Source: Kappaphycus alvarezii
Taxonomy: Eukaryota; Rhodophyta; Florideophyceae; Gigartinales; Solieriaceae
DNA: 64,000 nt
Assembly: GCA_002205965.3 (NCBI GenBank)
Contig: NADL03000562.1
Coordinates: 124,001 to 188,000 of the forward strand
Direction of reading: 5' to 3'
A model generated the notes under the pieces. The model was not told the origin of the DNA, made no database searches, and was given only the letters and a program-made list of their open reading frames with translations. Of this stretch, positions 1-10,379 are shown piece by piece. The stretch's first letter is position 1. Each line of letters opens with the position of its first letter. The position numbers were made by a program, and so were the translations under genes.

Positions 1-3000
1 CAATTTCTTGTATTGCTTCGAATAGAACGCGCTTAAGAGCTTTGTTTTCGTTACCGATTTTTTTCGAAAATGAGCTAACTTAGATGCTGCTGTCTGTCTC
101 GGGTTTCTTTTAGGACAGTGAGTATATGATATGATCTGGCGAGTATTATCATTTCCAGAAGCAAGAATATCCCTGATTTCAAAAGCGAATATGCCGATGA
201 CTGTAGTTGGTGGCTTTGTTACGGCGTTCATAATCAGCACGACGATCATATTTAGTGCTATAGGTAGGCTGATATACATAATGATTTCCGTAGATAGACT
301 GATTTGACTGAGCAACTATGGTATCTTCCATCGTTTGACTCGTGCAATGCGGCTGATTTTACATTTGTTGGTATGCCATTGCCGTAGAAACGCCGCGAAC
401 AAGAGTGTCGCGTGCCTATTCACAGCTTCTGACTGCGTTTCGCAAGTACTCCACCTTGTTTCCTTCAGTCCTCCAATGCGGAGGGGCTGGGAACCAATAT
501 TTTGTGATCAGGCAATTTATTTTATATAGGGCGGCACTGTGAATAAGGCCTCCCGAGAAGAACGTCTGGAATGGCAATTTGGAGAGAAAGCAGAAGAAGC
601 GTTTTTGGGCCTTCATGATGTTAAATTACAGGTTCTCAAATTCCATAGCTTCACTTAAATCTGGTAATTTTCCGACAAGCATAGTTCTATATCTGAACAA
701 AAAATTGAAGAATTTCATAAATACTTTCAGAAAAAAAGGGTAGTCTTAGTTGAATCTGGCGTACGTGCTGATCCAATTTTGGTGACTTCAGGTTTATTAT
801 TTTCAATAGATGATTTATAGGTGGTTATTGCGGGTTTAATTTTTCAAAATGGGTTGTGTTGTGCTGGTTCGTCGGCATTGACAAGTAGATTAATGTATTT
901 ATTTGCAAAGAGGTACATTCTTTCGCGGTACATTGTGTATACAACTTCTAAATCCAGTCCGTGGTTGGTTTATGAAGCCATTATATGATGACTGTCGCAG
1001 AAAACCAGGAAACACGTAACTATCAGAGGTTTTTGAATAATTGATTTAGAAAAAATTGGATGGTACTGAAAATCATTAACAAGAGTTTGACGATGTTCTG
1101 CGCCGAGCAGGTTATTATCGATCCAAACGCGGCAGTTTTTGTTAACAAACTCCTCCTTCTTCTCTTGCGTTTTTAGGCAAAAGTTGTGGCCGAAGACGAA
1201 TAAGTGGTTATCGTGCTGAGGATTTGGTTCCAAGGGGGTTTTATTTCGATTGATTGGCGAACCGGGGGTCTGTGTACAGAGGGATCTTGTTTTGAAATAG
1301 TCACATGTTTATCCTGGGTTGTGGGATACTAAACGGATGGCCTTTTTGGGGAAGAAGGTAATTTGAAGGTTGGTTTAGTGCTTGAGGGTCCTTTTCGGTG
1401 AAAGAAGGCCCGGGTATTGAGCTATGGCTGGCAGATATGGTAGGGTGAGTAGCTTTTGGGTCTGCCCCGTCCAGTACTATGTTGGAAATTTCCAGGGCAG
1501 TATAATCAATGCTTGTAGATGGAGTGGGTTAAGTAGTGGTAGCCGGAGTGTCGGAAGTTATTTCGTCTCCAGATTGTTTGCTTGTGTACGACAAATGGCG
1601 CTTTGAGTATTTGGCGGGGGTCCAATTTGAGAAAATCAGACTTGAAAAACTAAGAACTTCAATATTATTTACTTTGTAAGCGACGATAAAGTGCAGTAAA
1701 GTGCATTTTTCTCTCTAATGGAAGTCCAATTCGCCTGTAGACTGTAGCGTCTCATTGCAAAGCGGGCGAAATTTGGTACGTCGCTCGGCGCAGATGATGC
1801 GGTGTTCCTGGGATATAGCGTGTTCGTGGAGGAAGAGAGCGATAATAAAGTGTTTGTTGCAGGGGAAACAGCGTATTTTGGGATGAAAGTGGGTCGTAAA
1901 TGGTATATATGCACGCGCTGAATTTTGGTAGTGTGACGACCGCGGTTCTTTGAGATGCGCGAGTCGGCGATGCGATATCGGTGACGATTTTCTCTGTCAT
2001 CAATGCGCTTCAGACAGAGTTAGTTTCCAGTTCTTACAGCTATGGCGGTGGAAGTTTTGTGAGATGGGAGACAAACGGAGCTTGAGACGCGGGGTGCAGA
2101 ACAGATAGCGGGTATTTTATTGCTGAGTAGCGGTGATTTGGTAGTGAGAATATTGCGGACCTAAGACCTTTTCGATATCTGAAATGACGGAGAGCTTGGT
2201 ATGACCATGTAATCAGGAGAAACAAAGATTGAGTTCAAAATTGTCGGTAAAGTTAGCCAATCTTGGCATTTGCAAACGAGAAGCGGGTCCTTTTTCGCCC
2301 ATCCAATTGGCGGGAACAAATTTCGAGGAGATTTTTTGGCTCCGTCACTGTCCCGGTACCGCTGAAACCCCATTGCAATAAACGTTTCAGTCATCTGGTT
2401 ACGATAAGCATACCATAATGTGGAATATCAAGTCTGGCCAAGTGTTGGCTGGCAGCGAATTGCAACTTTCTCTCATATACGTAGTTCAGGACGTATATTT
2501 CCGAATATCAGTCCACTGAGGACGTTGTTTGGAGTGGCTGTGTAGTTGAGATGTTGAATACTGTAGATGCTTATGCCCAGACTGTCCGCTATTCGGTGGA
2601 CTGGGTCCTTTATATAGTGCTAGAATAGATCTAGACTCTAGTTTGATGTAACGTGAATATAGTAAAGGGGGGAAGAAACTATTGCACTAAAGAGAGCTTT
2701 TGCCCTAAAGAAAGAAGCTAGCTAATAATTGATCTAGCTATTGACTGCGTCTATGGTCTGTGTATTGCACTTAAGTTATTACGGTGCTCCTTGGTGGGGT
2801 TTGTATCCACACTAGACACAGGTCATGACAGATGCAGTACCATTAGCCCAATTATGCCAGAAACCTTTGAAAGCGACTGTAGTCGTGCGTCTTCGGGTGT
2901 CCTGACTTAGGCTTCCTGCAGTGTATGTTGCGACGGTGGGTGAGAAGCTGAGCGACTGCTCTGATGGGCTTCTCCTGCGAGCACTGTGGGTAACGCCAGG

Positions 3001-3541
3001 GCGAGGTAGAGACCTTGTCAAATTTGGGCTAGCGATTGGGCAGGTACAAACATTTCCCATTGCTCCGTTCCGCACAGTGGTGCGACCAAAGCGCGGTAGG
3101 AGTAACTGCCGTTGACTGTTTTGTATCGGGACGATTTCTACGGGTTTGGGGCGCATTCCAGCACTTATTTCAAGTGAATTTTTCCACTCCTCGGTGGTCC
3201 CTAAAAGTATGATCCCAAAAAAGCGGGGAATTTTGGGTTATGTTAATGAATGGAAGATGTGGTCGGTTATATCCATGTCGCTAATGCGTTATGCGGGAGA
3301 AGTCGTCAGTGAGGAGTGACACTACGTAACCTTCCTTACAAGGCCGGGTCAATGCCAGCGAGCAGGGATGCCGCGTTATACATGACAGCCGCGCCCAAAA
3401 AAGTCTGCCCTACACGAAGCACTTGGATGTACACAGTGCTTGATGCCAATCTGCGGGACTCAATTCCAGTACACCGGAGTTCACCTCAGACCTCCCTTTC
3501 CGATACTCTAATGGTCTTTCATTAAACTTCTTTCTTCACTC
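1..3541. other. Stretch without recognisable gene
   Basis: I see no supported gene, RNA or complete repeat here. Open frames are short (at most 114 codons), overlap on both strands and match no family I know. The segment is moderately AT-rich in its first half. It ends directly at the solo LTR that begins at 3542. Confidence 0.5.
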
Positions 3542-3764
3542 TGATATGCGCAAAATTCACACACGAAAAAAGATCTAGAAGAGGACCAAAATAGGATACA
3601 TTATCGGAATTTAGAGGTTATTTTTAGTTTCTGAATTTGAAAGATATTTTTAATTTGGAAGAGTGCGGCAAATTCATGTGTTGATTTTTTATTTTTAATA
3701 CACGGTGTCATTAATAGATGTCACCACACGTCCAAGGTCGTCTTACTTTTCGAAGACGTCGCAG

Positions 3765-3772
3765 TATTTAAA
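3765..3772 (+). promoter_or_regulatory. TATA-like box ahead of LTR-embedded ORF
   Basis: TATTTAAA lies 78 bases upstream of the ATG at 3850. The corresponding place in the complete element's LTRs carries TATATAA (46286-46292). It could drive the LTR reading frame separately from the downstream LTR promoter. Function is inferred from position only. Confidence 0.35.
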
Positions 3773-3849
3773 GTTCGAAATCGACGTCGTTGAGGCAACC
3801 CCCCGCCATCAACTACCCCATCAGCTCACCCCTTCTTTTGGCCCTTAGC

Positions 3850-4499
3850 ATGACCAACCTCCGCCCTTCCCTCACCATCACCAAGTCTTCCCGAGGCCGT
3901 CGTCCACTCAACGCTCTGGCCCTGATGGCAAATGGTCCAACCGACTACGGCGATTACTGTAGAAGGTTGGACCTAGAACGCGTTCGGGAGTGGGTCCGCC
4001 GTAACTGCTTCGAGAAGGCAGAGGTGGAGGAGGAGGAGGAGGAGGAGGAGGAGGAGGAGGAGGAGGAGGAAGAGGAGGAAGAGCAAGGGAAAGTACAGGA
4101 AGAGGAAGTATAGGAAAGAGAGGATGAAGAGGATGAAGAGGAGGACTGGGTGGACCCGTGGGAGCCACTAGTGTACAACGGTGAGGCAGCCCCCATGGAA
4201 AACGAAACGGAGACTATGAGGGATTAATTGTCATATCTGACTTTTCTGGCGAGGATGAAGAGAAAGGTGAAGGATGAAGAGGGGGATGAGGGGAGGGAGA
4301 CACTGAAATAGTGGGGATGGGGCCGGAAAGCATAGACTAGGTGGTCCCGACTCTTGAATCGGATGGGGGGAACTGCAGTGGTCTAGATACTTCGCAGGAC
4401 CCAACGGAGAATTCTAAGCCGTTCGCGGATATTTGTGGGGATCTCTTGGGTGGAATGGATATTTTGGGGAAACTGTTTGGCTCTGACCTAGAGGACTAA
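3850..4499 (+). pseudogene. LTR-embedded ORF, acidic protein of unknown function (copy A)
   Basis: I do not recognise the family. From the ATG at 3850 the product begins MTNLRPSLTITKSSRGRR, continues through PTDYGDYCRRLDLERVREW, then enters a long polyglutamate tract and stops at 4111-4113 (TAG). The same frame reopens beyond the stop with more acidic residues and WVDPWEP. A C-terminal piece, GGMDILGKLFGSDLED, is legible in another frame and ends with TAA at 4497-4499. The N-terminal block recurs in the LTR copy on the minus strand near 32.7-32.84 kb and in damaged form near 24.6 kb; the C-terminal block recurs in both. Conservation across three diverged copies argues that it was once a coding gene carried inside the LTR. 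This copy is broken by stops and frameshifts. Confidence 0.6.
4026..4082 (+). repeat. GAG trinucleotide microsatellite
   Basis: An almost pure GGA/GAG run encodes polyglutamate in the LTR-embedded frame. Trinucleotide slippage can change its length without shifting the frame. The opposite strand gives a spurious polyproline frame. Confidence 0.9.
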
Positions 4500-4636
4500 G
4501 ATATTAAGGAAGTAATCTAAGTTTTTATCCTGGTAGTATCTACTCTTAGTCTTTCTCCTTCAAACGATTTCATTTGATGCATTTTATGGTTCTTAGTATG
4601 GTTCTTTGAGAATTTAGGTTAGTTAGCCAAAAAGTC

Positions 4637-4643
4637 TGTATAA
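4637..4643 (+). promoter_or_regulatory. LTR core promoter TATA (copy A)
   Basis: TGTATAA sits within AAAAAGTCTGTATAAGCCGAGTGAAC. The aligned place in the intact LTRs reads TATATAA (46465-46471 and 52453-52459). The block is also kept in the copies near 25.18 kb and 32.33 kb, so it is the most conserved promoter-like block of this LTR family. Confidence 0.5.
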
Positions 4644-4949
4644 GCCGAGTGAACTGCTTCATCTTGTGGAGGGCAAGCAAGTCGGCAGAAAACTTCAAGT
4701 CAAGTCCCGAGTAGTAGGAAGTTGACATTCAACTTCAGACCCAAGAAACATTTTTACTACGCTGGTCACAGACCATCAGTGGTAGACCCTGCCCCTTCCA
4801 TACTTGCTTGTAGCCTTCTCAACTGCCTTCCTTATCCACTCCTTTTTGTTCGTTCAACTATACCACGGTAGCACTTTGTCGCTTGCAACACCTCCTTTTT
4901 TGGGTATTTAGTTCTGAGTATCTCTTCTCCCGACGATTTACCCCTATCA

Positions 4950-5728
4950 GTCCCCACGGCTTGACTGTTGGTAGCCAGGTTGCGTTGATCCCCAATCAGT
5001 AATACCAGGCAAAAAAAACTGACTGTTTCAACATTTGAGTTCTGCGCCATCTCGAGAATACTGGGAGATGAAGTGAGCTCGCGTTGCGGCGTGGAGGGGG
5101 AAGTCAGTTGGGAGCGGGATAGGGGATAGCAGTAGAGGAGGTGGCGAAGAAGAAATGAAATGGCGGGGAAAGGAACTATGCACGGAATGTGCTTCCGGAG
5201 CAGGAAAGAGCTCGTACCTTTGTCGTTGAGAGATCGTAAACGGGAAGTGTGGTAAGGGTTCGTGTCGCGCCTGTGTAATCCCCGCACTCACTTGCACCGC
5301 GGGCGCCGCTGCAGCCCACTCAACAAAGGAGAAGGGAGACTTATGCAAGAAGAGGGAAAAGGTACGGCCCAGAGTGTCCATCTCACCCAATTGAGGAAAT
5401 ATTAATAACACCCACGCCCGTCATGGCACACATTTCTACCAAATTCAGGGGCTTTCTCGCCGAGTTGCGTGCTAGATAATAAATGATGCCGTCTGTGCTT
5501 GAAAAACCGATCATCTCCAGGCAGCGGAGGTTCTCGGAAAATTCTTTTTATTTCCTGCAGTCATGTTGACGTACATATCCTGTCCTAACTGTTGTCCATT
5601 CGAAAGCCGCGGACAACCAGTTACTGCCGAAATGAAAGGGCTGGCAGCTCTACCTTTTTTCCCTGCAAATCACATTACTTTGCCAAAAGAGCAACTAAAA
5701 TTGCTCTTTTGATCTGAATTGATTTACA
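4950..5728. other. Spacer between solo LTR and non-LTR fragment
   Basis: No gene is supported. The minus strand of 5028-5411 is open for 127 codons and proline/serine-rich, but it has no family signature and no recognisable promoter or polyadenylation signal. A perfect short hairpin at 5685-5710 lies just before the retroelement tail. Confidence 0.4.
5685..5710. repeat. Perfect 10-bp inverted repeat
   Basis: AAAAGAGCAA (5685-5694) and TTGCTCTTTT (5701-5710) are exact reverse complements around a 6-base spacer. It lies 18 bases upstream of the breakpoint where retroelement homology starts. It may be fortuitous or a remnant of the insertion site. Confidence 0.6.
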
Positions 5729-6235
5729 GGAATCCTTGTACACCCTCCTGCTTCCCCTGCTGACCCCCGTGAGAAACCCTCCGCATGTGATCTAGTCATT
5801 ACATCGCCGTTTGCGTCGTCTTCCGCTGCAAGTGCGACGCGAGTCGCAAGCGGCGCCGCACAGATATCGCCGGAAGATTCACAAGTTGAAACACGAGCTG
5901 TCCACGCGAATTGTCCCCCTTCCCTGGACCCGTCCCGCGATACACGCGACCTTGGTTTCCAGTTTCAGCCCCTCGCTTTTGACTTGCTAGGGGCTGCATG
6001 TCCTGATACCATCCGTTTCCTCGAACATTTTATCGACCGAGCTGCGAACAAATGTCACGTCTCTCCCACCATCTTCCGCACACGCCTGTTTCAACGCTTA
6101 AGCTGCATCATATGGTCGTCGATAGCGATGGGCATCATCTCGCACGCTCCACTGCACTTGACCGATGTGGATCATCCGATTAGATCTTAATCTTAATAGG
6201 CGGTCAGGCAGTGCACACTCAAAATGACAGATGAG
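5729..6235 (+). pseudogene. 5'-truncated non-LTR retrotransposon, C-terminal tail (copy 4)
   Basis: One frame is open from 5729 to the TAA at 6188-6190, about 153 codons without an initiating ATG at the front. It starts GILVHPPASPAD, aligning with the RPADILVHPPP segment of the larger minus-strand copy at 10.4-12.6 kb. It continues through CDLVITSPF (compare CDITVVSPF), an alanine-rich stretch, and the C-terminal block FLEHFIDRAANKCHVSP followed by QRLSC (compare FIEELVPRIASKCHSTP and QQLSC). The 3' untranslated bases after the stop also resemble the other copy. This is a typical truncated non-LTR insertion that keeps only the end of the polyprotein. The retained frame is intact, so it may be relatively young. 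Confidence 0.7.
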
Positions 6236-6764
6236 TAAAAATTATTATAATAATACCACAGTGCAATTTACAATTGCAATTACTAATTTTCAATTAATTG
6301 GCACATACGTGAATTGCAACCAACCCCTGTCAGGCACACAATCAGCGACAGCAGCTTCGCCGCGCAGAGCCGGACATCCAGGCAATGAATAGCACAAAAG
6401 GTAGACTTCCTTGACATCACTTTCGTCAAACCCCTCGCGCCTGTTGGAATATTTGTACGTACAGGGGAAGAGATGGCCTTTGATTCCTACGTACAGTAGC
6501 TCACGGACGAGCCAAATTTATGCTGCCCACTCAGGAGCTATTTTTGTATTGACCAGCACCTTCCAGGAGAGCACCTCCGGACAAGAGGATGGTGGCCAGT
6601 CGGAACGCTCACTACTTCTCAGGAACCGAAACGCTCTAGAAGCCCTTGACTATCTTTCCCTATATAAAGGACACTCAATGTGTCTTTCTGACTGATGGGA
6701 GCAACAACAAAAAACCCAACCTATCCCAACTTTCTACAGCGCCATCTAATGGGAGGCTTCTAAT
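6236..6764. other. Spacer
   Basis: It begins with an AT-rich patch (ATTATTATAATAATACC) that may be the tail of the preceding insertion. No supported gene. The frame open over 6411-6695 has no recognisable features. Confidence 0.35.
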
Positions 6765-7075
6765 AGGAGAGAGCGTACTTTCAATCCATTCACCTCTCTC
6801 AATGCAGCAATGTCCGCCAATCGCAAAAGGTATGAGCCCTGCTCGCGACTTCTGCCAGAGGAAGGCTTGTGCCTTACCCCATATCCAACCTCGGAGGCTG
6901 GCATCCAGACGCGTATGCGGTGTAAACCTATATCGTGCGGAACGCGGCCGTCCGAGCGATGGAGACCAGTAGGAAGGTTATAGCGGTGCTAACCCGAAGG
7001 CACGCTGCCGCGACCATCGTATGTAACGACGCATGCGTGCTCGCTGACATTGAGCCTGCCCCTTTAAGGTACAGT
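6765..7075 (+). pseudogene. Fragment of unrecognised conserved protein (copy 1)
   Basis: Read across frameshifts, the plus strand gives ERTFNPFTSLNAA, then SARGRLVPYPISNLGG followed by HPDAYAV, a stop, and NAAVRAMETSRKVIAVLTRR followed by HAAATIVCNDACVLADIEP. These blocks match in order the frame at 34022-34440 (VRTFNPLASLHAARN, SARGRLLSVPIST, HPDTFAL, NVAVRTMETYGKAKEVLTQ, AACLMAGLEP). I do not recognise the family. It may be part of a retroelement protein, since both copies lie next to non-LTR retrotransposon pieces. This copy is broken by at least two frameshifts and a stop. Confidence 0.55.
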
Positions 7076-7204
7076 ACAATATGTTATTTCGTGTTACCCA
7101 GAGACGACTTTTCCCGCACATGAGCGGCGTGGCTCAAATAGTACATCAAATAGGTTCCAAGGTGTCCACTGCAGCAACCGTAGATATTGAACGCAGTAAA
7201 CTTC

Positions 7205-8525
7205 TTTCGTTATAGGGCTAGGAACGAAACGGATGGTCCACTTCTGTCACGTGCAGTGGCGTTCGCGAGCAGATAGCCATAGAAATGGACGACCACAATA
7301 TGCAACTAAGGCGTTGATAAACACGCCGACGTATCACGCCTGCAGTCGTACCGTAATTTCGCGCTATTCGCGGGATGAACTCCTCAAGCAAGACTATACT
7401 CTGGGCGGCAGGCGCACCGACCTAGTCAAACGCACTGGGTTGGAAGGTGAAGTTCGGTGCACGGGTCGGGGTGTCAGGCGGTGTAGGGAGGCGGCGCGGC
7501 AGCTTACGTTCCAGATCTCGTACCTTGTCGCGCCGACGCGGCATCGCCGCTAGCTGCTTGGGTGGCCTTCATGCGAACGGCAGCTTGGAACGGGGAGACG
7601 ACGGTGATGTTGCACGTGACGGGCCGTGTCTCTTCGGTGCTCGGATTAGCGAGGGGGTGAACCAGGATGTCCGCGGGCCGGAGCTCGGTGCCCGGAACGA
7701 GGAGTGGCACCTCGTACTGACAATCGAGTCCGGCGACACGGAAGACGTCGTACGCAAGCGCGTTACTGAGCGCATTGTGGCGGTGGGTGCGGCCGAACCC
7801 GGCAGGGCAGAGTTCGGCGGCGTGATCTCCTGGGGGTCCATGCGTCGCTTGCCATGTTGACAGGTTATCAGGAGCGAGTCCGTGTAGACCGGCAATCCGC
7901 GATGACGGGAGAGCATCACGGTCCAGTGGGCCCGCGACACCTTGATGGCATTGGTGGGATGGGCGAAGATGAATGCGTCGGCGGAAGTGCGGCGGAAGGC
8001 GAGGGCACGGATCCGGTGTCTGATTTCTTCGGCGCTATGCGTATCAGGGCTGGGGGAGTCTGCCCACGTGTCGTTTTGCCAGAATGTCTTGGCCCAAGCC
8101 TTTCGCTACACCCTGTTTAGGTGTGTTTGAATGTTGGTGGGCGTGGCAGCAAGGGCGGTGGGGTCAAGAGGCCCTAGGTCAACCGAGTACGTGTGTCAAG
8201 GTATTGCAAGGCAGTACTGGCGAAGAGGCTAGGCCAGGAGAAAGGCTCGGTCCCTGTGGAACCAGCGTCCCAGCAGGGAGGCGGATCACGGAGTGGTGTA
8301 TGCGGCAGACTGGTCACGGGCCGGTGCAGCATCTACAGTGCTGGCGGCCGCAACAGCATGTAAGAACGGGGCGGGGCGATAACGGAGGACTCTTGGGCTC
8401 GAAATGGGATGGGCATACAGACTACATTCAGCACGCTGGGTGTAAGAGCGACGCCGTTTAGTGCTGCATACGATGACTGTTGCAGTCCGTCCAGATGCAC
8501 GGCAGCCACATCTTCCACACATTTA
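7205..8525 (-). pseudogene. Non-LTR retrotransposon C-terminal region (copy 3)
   Basis: On the minus strand this aligns with the second half of the element at 10.4-12.6 kb. From the 5' side: DGLQQSSYAALNGVAL, FLHAVAAASTVDAAPARDQS, GLPVYTDSLL, GDHAAELCPAGF, THRHNALSNAL, VPLLVPGTELRPADILVHP and CNITVVSPFQAAVR. These are the post-RT segment, the zinc-binding/RHN motif and the RPAD...D motif. The pieces lie in different frames, so it cannot be translated as a whole. Nucleotide similarity continues into the 3' untranslated part down to about 7205. The RT palm is absent. Orientation is the same as the two neighbouring copies. Confidence 0.7.
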
Positions 8526-8689
8526 AATAACCCAAAAATTTACCCGTAACGCATTAACTCATCAATAAAAGGTGGAGCTTAACTGTTTGCCGGAATCAAG
8601 TCTACTGTACGGTACAGTACTACAGTATGTTCCTTCAGTGCTGTAATTGGAAGGGGGGGCATCTCCATGGCAATGGGAACAAGCACTCA
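8526..8689. other. Short spacer with GTACAGTAC motif
   Basis: It separates two minus-strand retrotransposon copies. It contains ACTGTACGGTACAGTACTACAGTA at about 8604-8627 (given here as one tract), a degenerate relative of the TACAGTACTGTAC motif seen elsewhere in the window. Confidence 0.4.
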
Positions 8690-10355
8690 CAGGCGCCGGG
8701 GAGGAGTAGTATAGAAACTAATCAGAGAGACGTCGGGAGAGGACTTGACGAGCTTGCATGCCATGCAGGCAAAAGGTGAAACGGGAAACGAAATCGTGAA
8801 ACTCTTGACGGGGGGAATTACGGCGCCTAGCGGCATAGGCGGCAAGGCGGCGGAAGAGCTGTACGCCTTCAGGCCCGAGGGCACCATAGATGTCGATGCC
8901 GATTGGAATAAGCAGGATATCGGAGGAACGGCAACCGTCCCTTAGTGTGAATGTTTGGACCGTTCGGCGAGGGCTGCTGCGGCGGCTCTGCACAGGGTGC
9001 CTTGTTTGACTCGGGTCTGGACGAGGGGATGGGCGACAGTAACAATCCAAAGTAGATCGCGGTTGTCGAGGCCGTAAGCCCTGGAATGTAAACGTCAACA
9101 CGAAGCGCCGAAGGCGAAGAAGCAGAGGTGGGGCTAGATGGAAGGGGGTGTTCGAATAGAGCGGTAATACCAGCATCCTTGCAAAAGCGGTGCAGAGCAT
9201 TGCGGAGGACATTGTGACGGCGGGTTTGACCGTCTTCGTCCTTACAAGTAAGAGCGTGCTTACCATCGAGATCGAGAAGCGGGGCCACCTCACTAGAGCG
9301 CCTTGAGCAGAAGGGACAGCGTGTGTTGCCAGGAAAGAGAGGCATGCCGAGACGGAGGGATACAGCAACAACCCATGATTGCGTGGAGAGGTATGTGCCA
9401 CGGTGGGTGTGAGCGAGAGTGGAGAACACAGAGCAAGAAGAGGGTTCGCAGGAAGAGAGCGAGGGGGGCCTGTTGGCGGCAGATGAAAACTGGAAAAGAC
9501 GGTCAAACTTCGCAGAAAGCGATTCAGACGTGATAGTGGATTGGAGGCGTTCACCAGGGACCGGAGCAGTGCAGCGCTTGAAGTAAACAGTGCTGGTCAG
9601 GGCAGAGGAAAGTGATAGATGGCGGGTTGTGAGCAGAGAAATAGCCGACCTGGGCACTTCCTGGAAGTGAACTTCGGCGGAAAACGCGAGGAGAGCAGAG
9701 AAGAGGGAAAAGAATCGATCAGAGAGGCAGCGTAGGCAGCTTCTGCGATATCAGCAGCCAGAAGTAAACCATGGCCGCCCTTGGAGATCGGGAGGGAAGC
9801 TCGGTCCCACGCCTGCTTCGAGCAAGGGCCGTGAATCTGTGTGTACACTTCCCGCTGCTTCCTGTCGAATCTGACGGCTAAAGCCATATATTGATTGGGG
9901 GAAAGAGTTCTTAACAGATAGACGACCTTGCAGGCGCTGGCACAGAAACGAAGCAGATGATAAGCCAGCTGAGCGTCATCTAGGTTCCAACAAGCCGGAG
10001 ATGACGTGATCGATATCAGCCTGACGGGATGCGAAAAGTCCGAAATAAAAGCATTAGAACCAACTGGGGAGCCCAGAACCGTAAAGCCGTGGGGCGTTGA
10101 GGAAGGACAAGGTAGGCTAAGGACCGGGAGAGCAGGGGAAAGGCCATAAACTTGTGTTTTGGTGAGGTTCAAAGAGAAACCAATCTCTGCTCCATGCTCT
10201 TGGAAAATACGGAGGGCAGCGGCAGCAGAAGAGCGAGTGACAACCAAATTACCATCATCGGCATACCAGGCATTCAAAGAAAGACGGAAACGTTCCTGAA
10301 ACGAGAGGACTAACGGGTGAAGGGCGAGGGCGAAAAGTAGAGGTCCATTGGAAGA
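8690..10355 (-). pseudogene. Non-LTR retrotransposon, RT palm to C-terminus (copy 1, second subfamily)
   Basis: Minus strand. The readable part begins GPLLFALALHPLVLSF (RT motif B region), then NAWYADDGNLVV, whose YADD (about 10265-10254) is the RT catalytic motif, then a GF.LNLTKTQVYGLS stretch and FTVLGSPVG. Next comes the typical post-palm region (CKVVYLLRTLSPNQY, then ASLPISKGGHGLLLA). After a frameshift near 9640 come a CCHC-like knuckle (CPFC...HALTC), RRHNVLRNALHRFC and LRVDVYIPGL. After another frameshift the tail reads IDIYGALGPEGVQLFRRLAA, matching the tail at 34.5 kb. 5'-truncated near 10355, where RT homology stops abruptly. The protein would be the reverse transcriptase and likely a restriction-like endonuclease for target-primed integration; that endonuclease call is inferred from motif order. 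Confidence 0.8.
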
Positions 10356-10379
10356 AAGAAGCTTAATGCATTCAGTAGC

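Larger units (their letters stand above)
3542..4949 (+). repeat. Solo LTR, long form with internal ORF (copy A)
   Basis: The sequence starts TGATATGCGCAAAATTC and ends CCCCTATCA. Its two ends match the LTRs of the complete element at 46053-52767: 3542-3725 resembles 46053-46240, and about 4565-4949 resembles 46405-46779, including the block with AAGTCTGTATAAGCCGAGTG and the block TACCACGGTAGCAC. It is about 1.4 kb against about 0.72 kb for the complete element's LTRs; the extra length in the middle holds a reading frame. No primer-binding site or polypurine tract flanks it, so it is a solo LTR. I found no matching target duplication, which suggests age or rearrangement. Confidence 0.8.

Noticed and set aside
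3908-4196. Minus-strand polyproline and polyserine frames
   Set aside because: They are the complement of the GAG microsatellite in the LTR-embedded ORF; composition alone keeps them open.
4832-5411. Two overlapping minus-strand frames of 151 and 127 codons
   Set aside because: The first runs across the end of the solo LTR, and neither shows a domain, promoter or polyadenylation signal.
9303-9533. Plus-strand basic 76-codon frame
   Set aside because: It lies antisense to the reverse transcriptase post-palm region.
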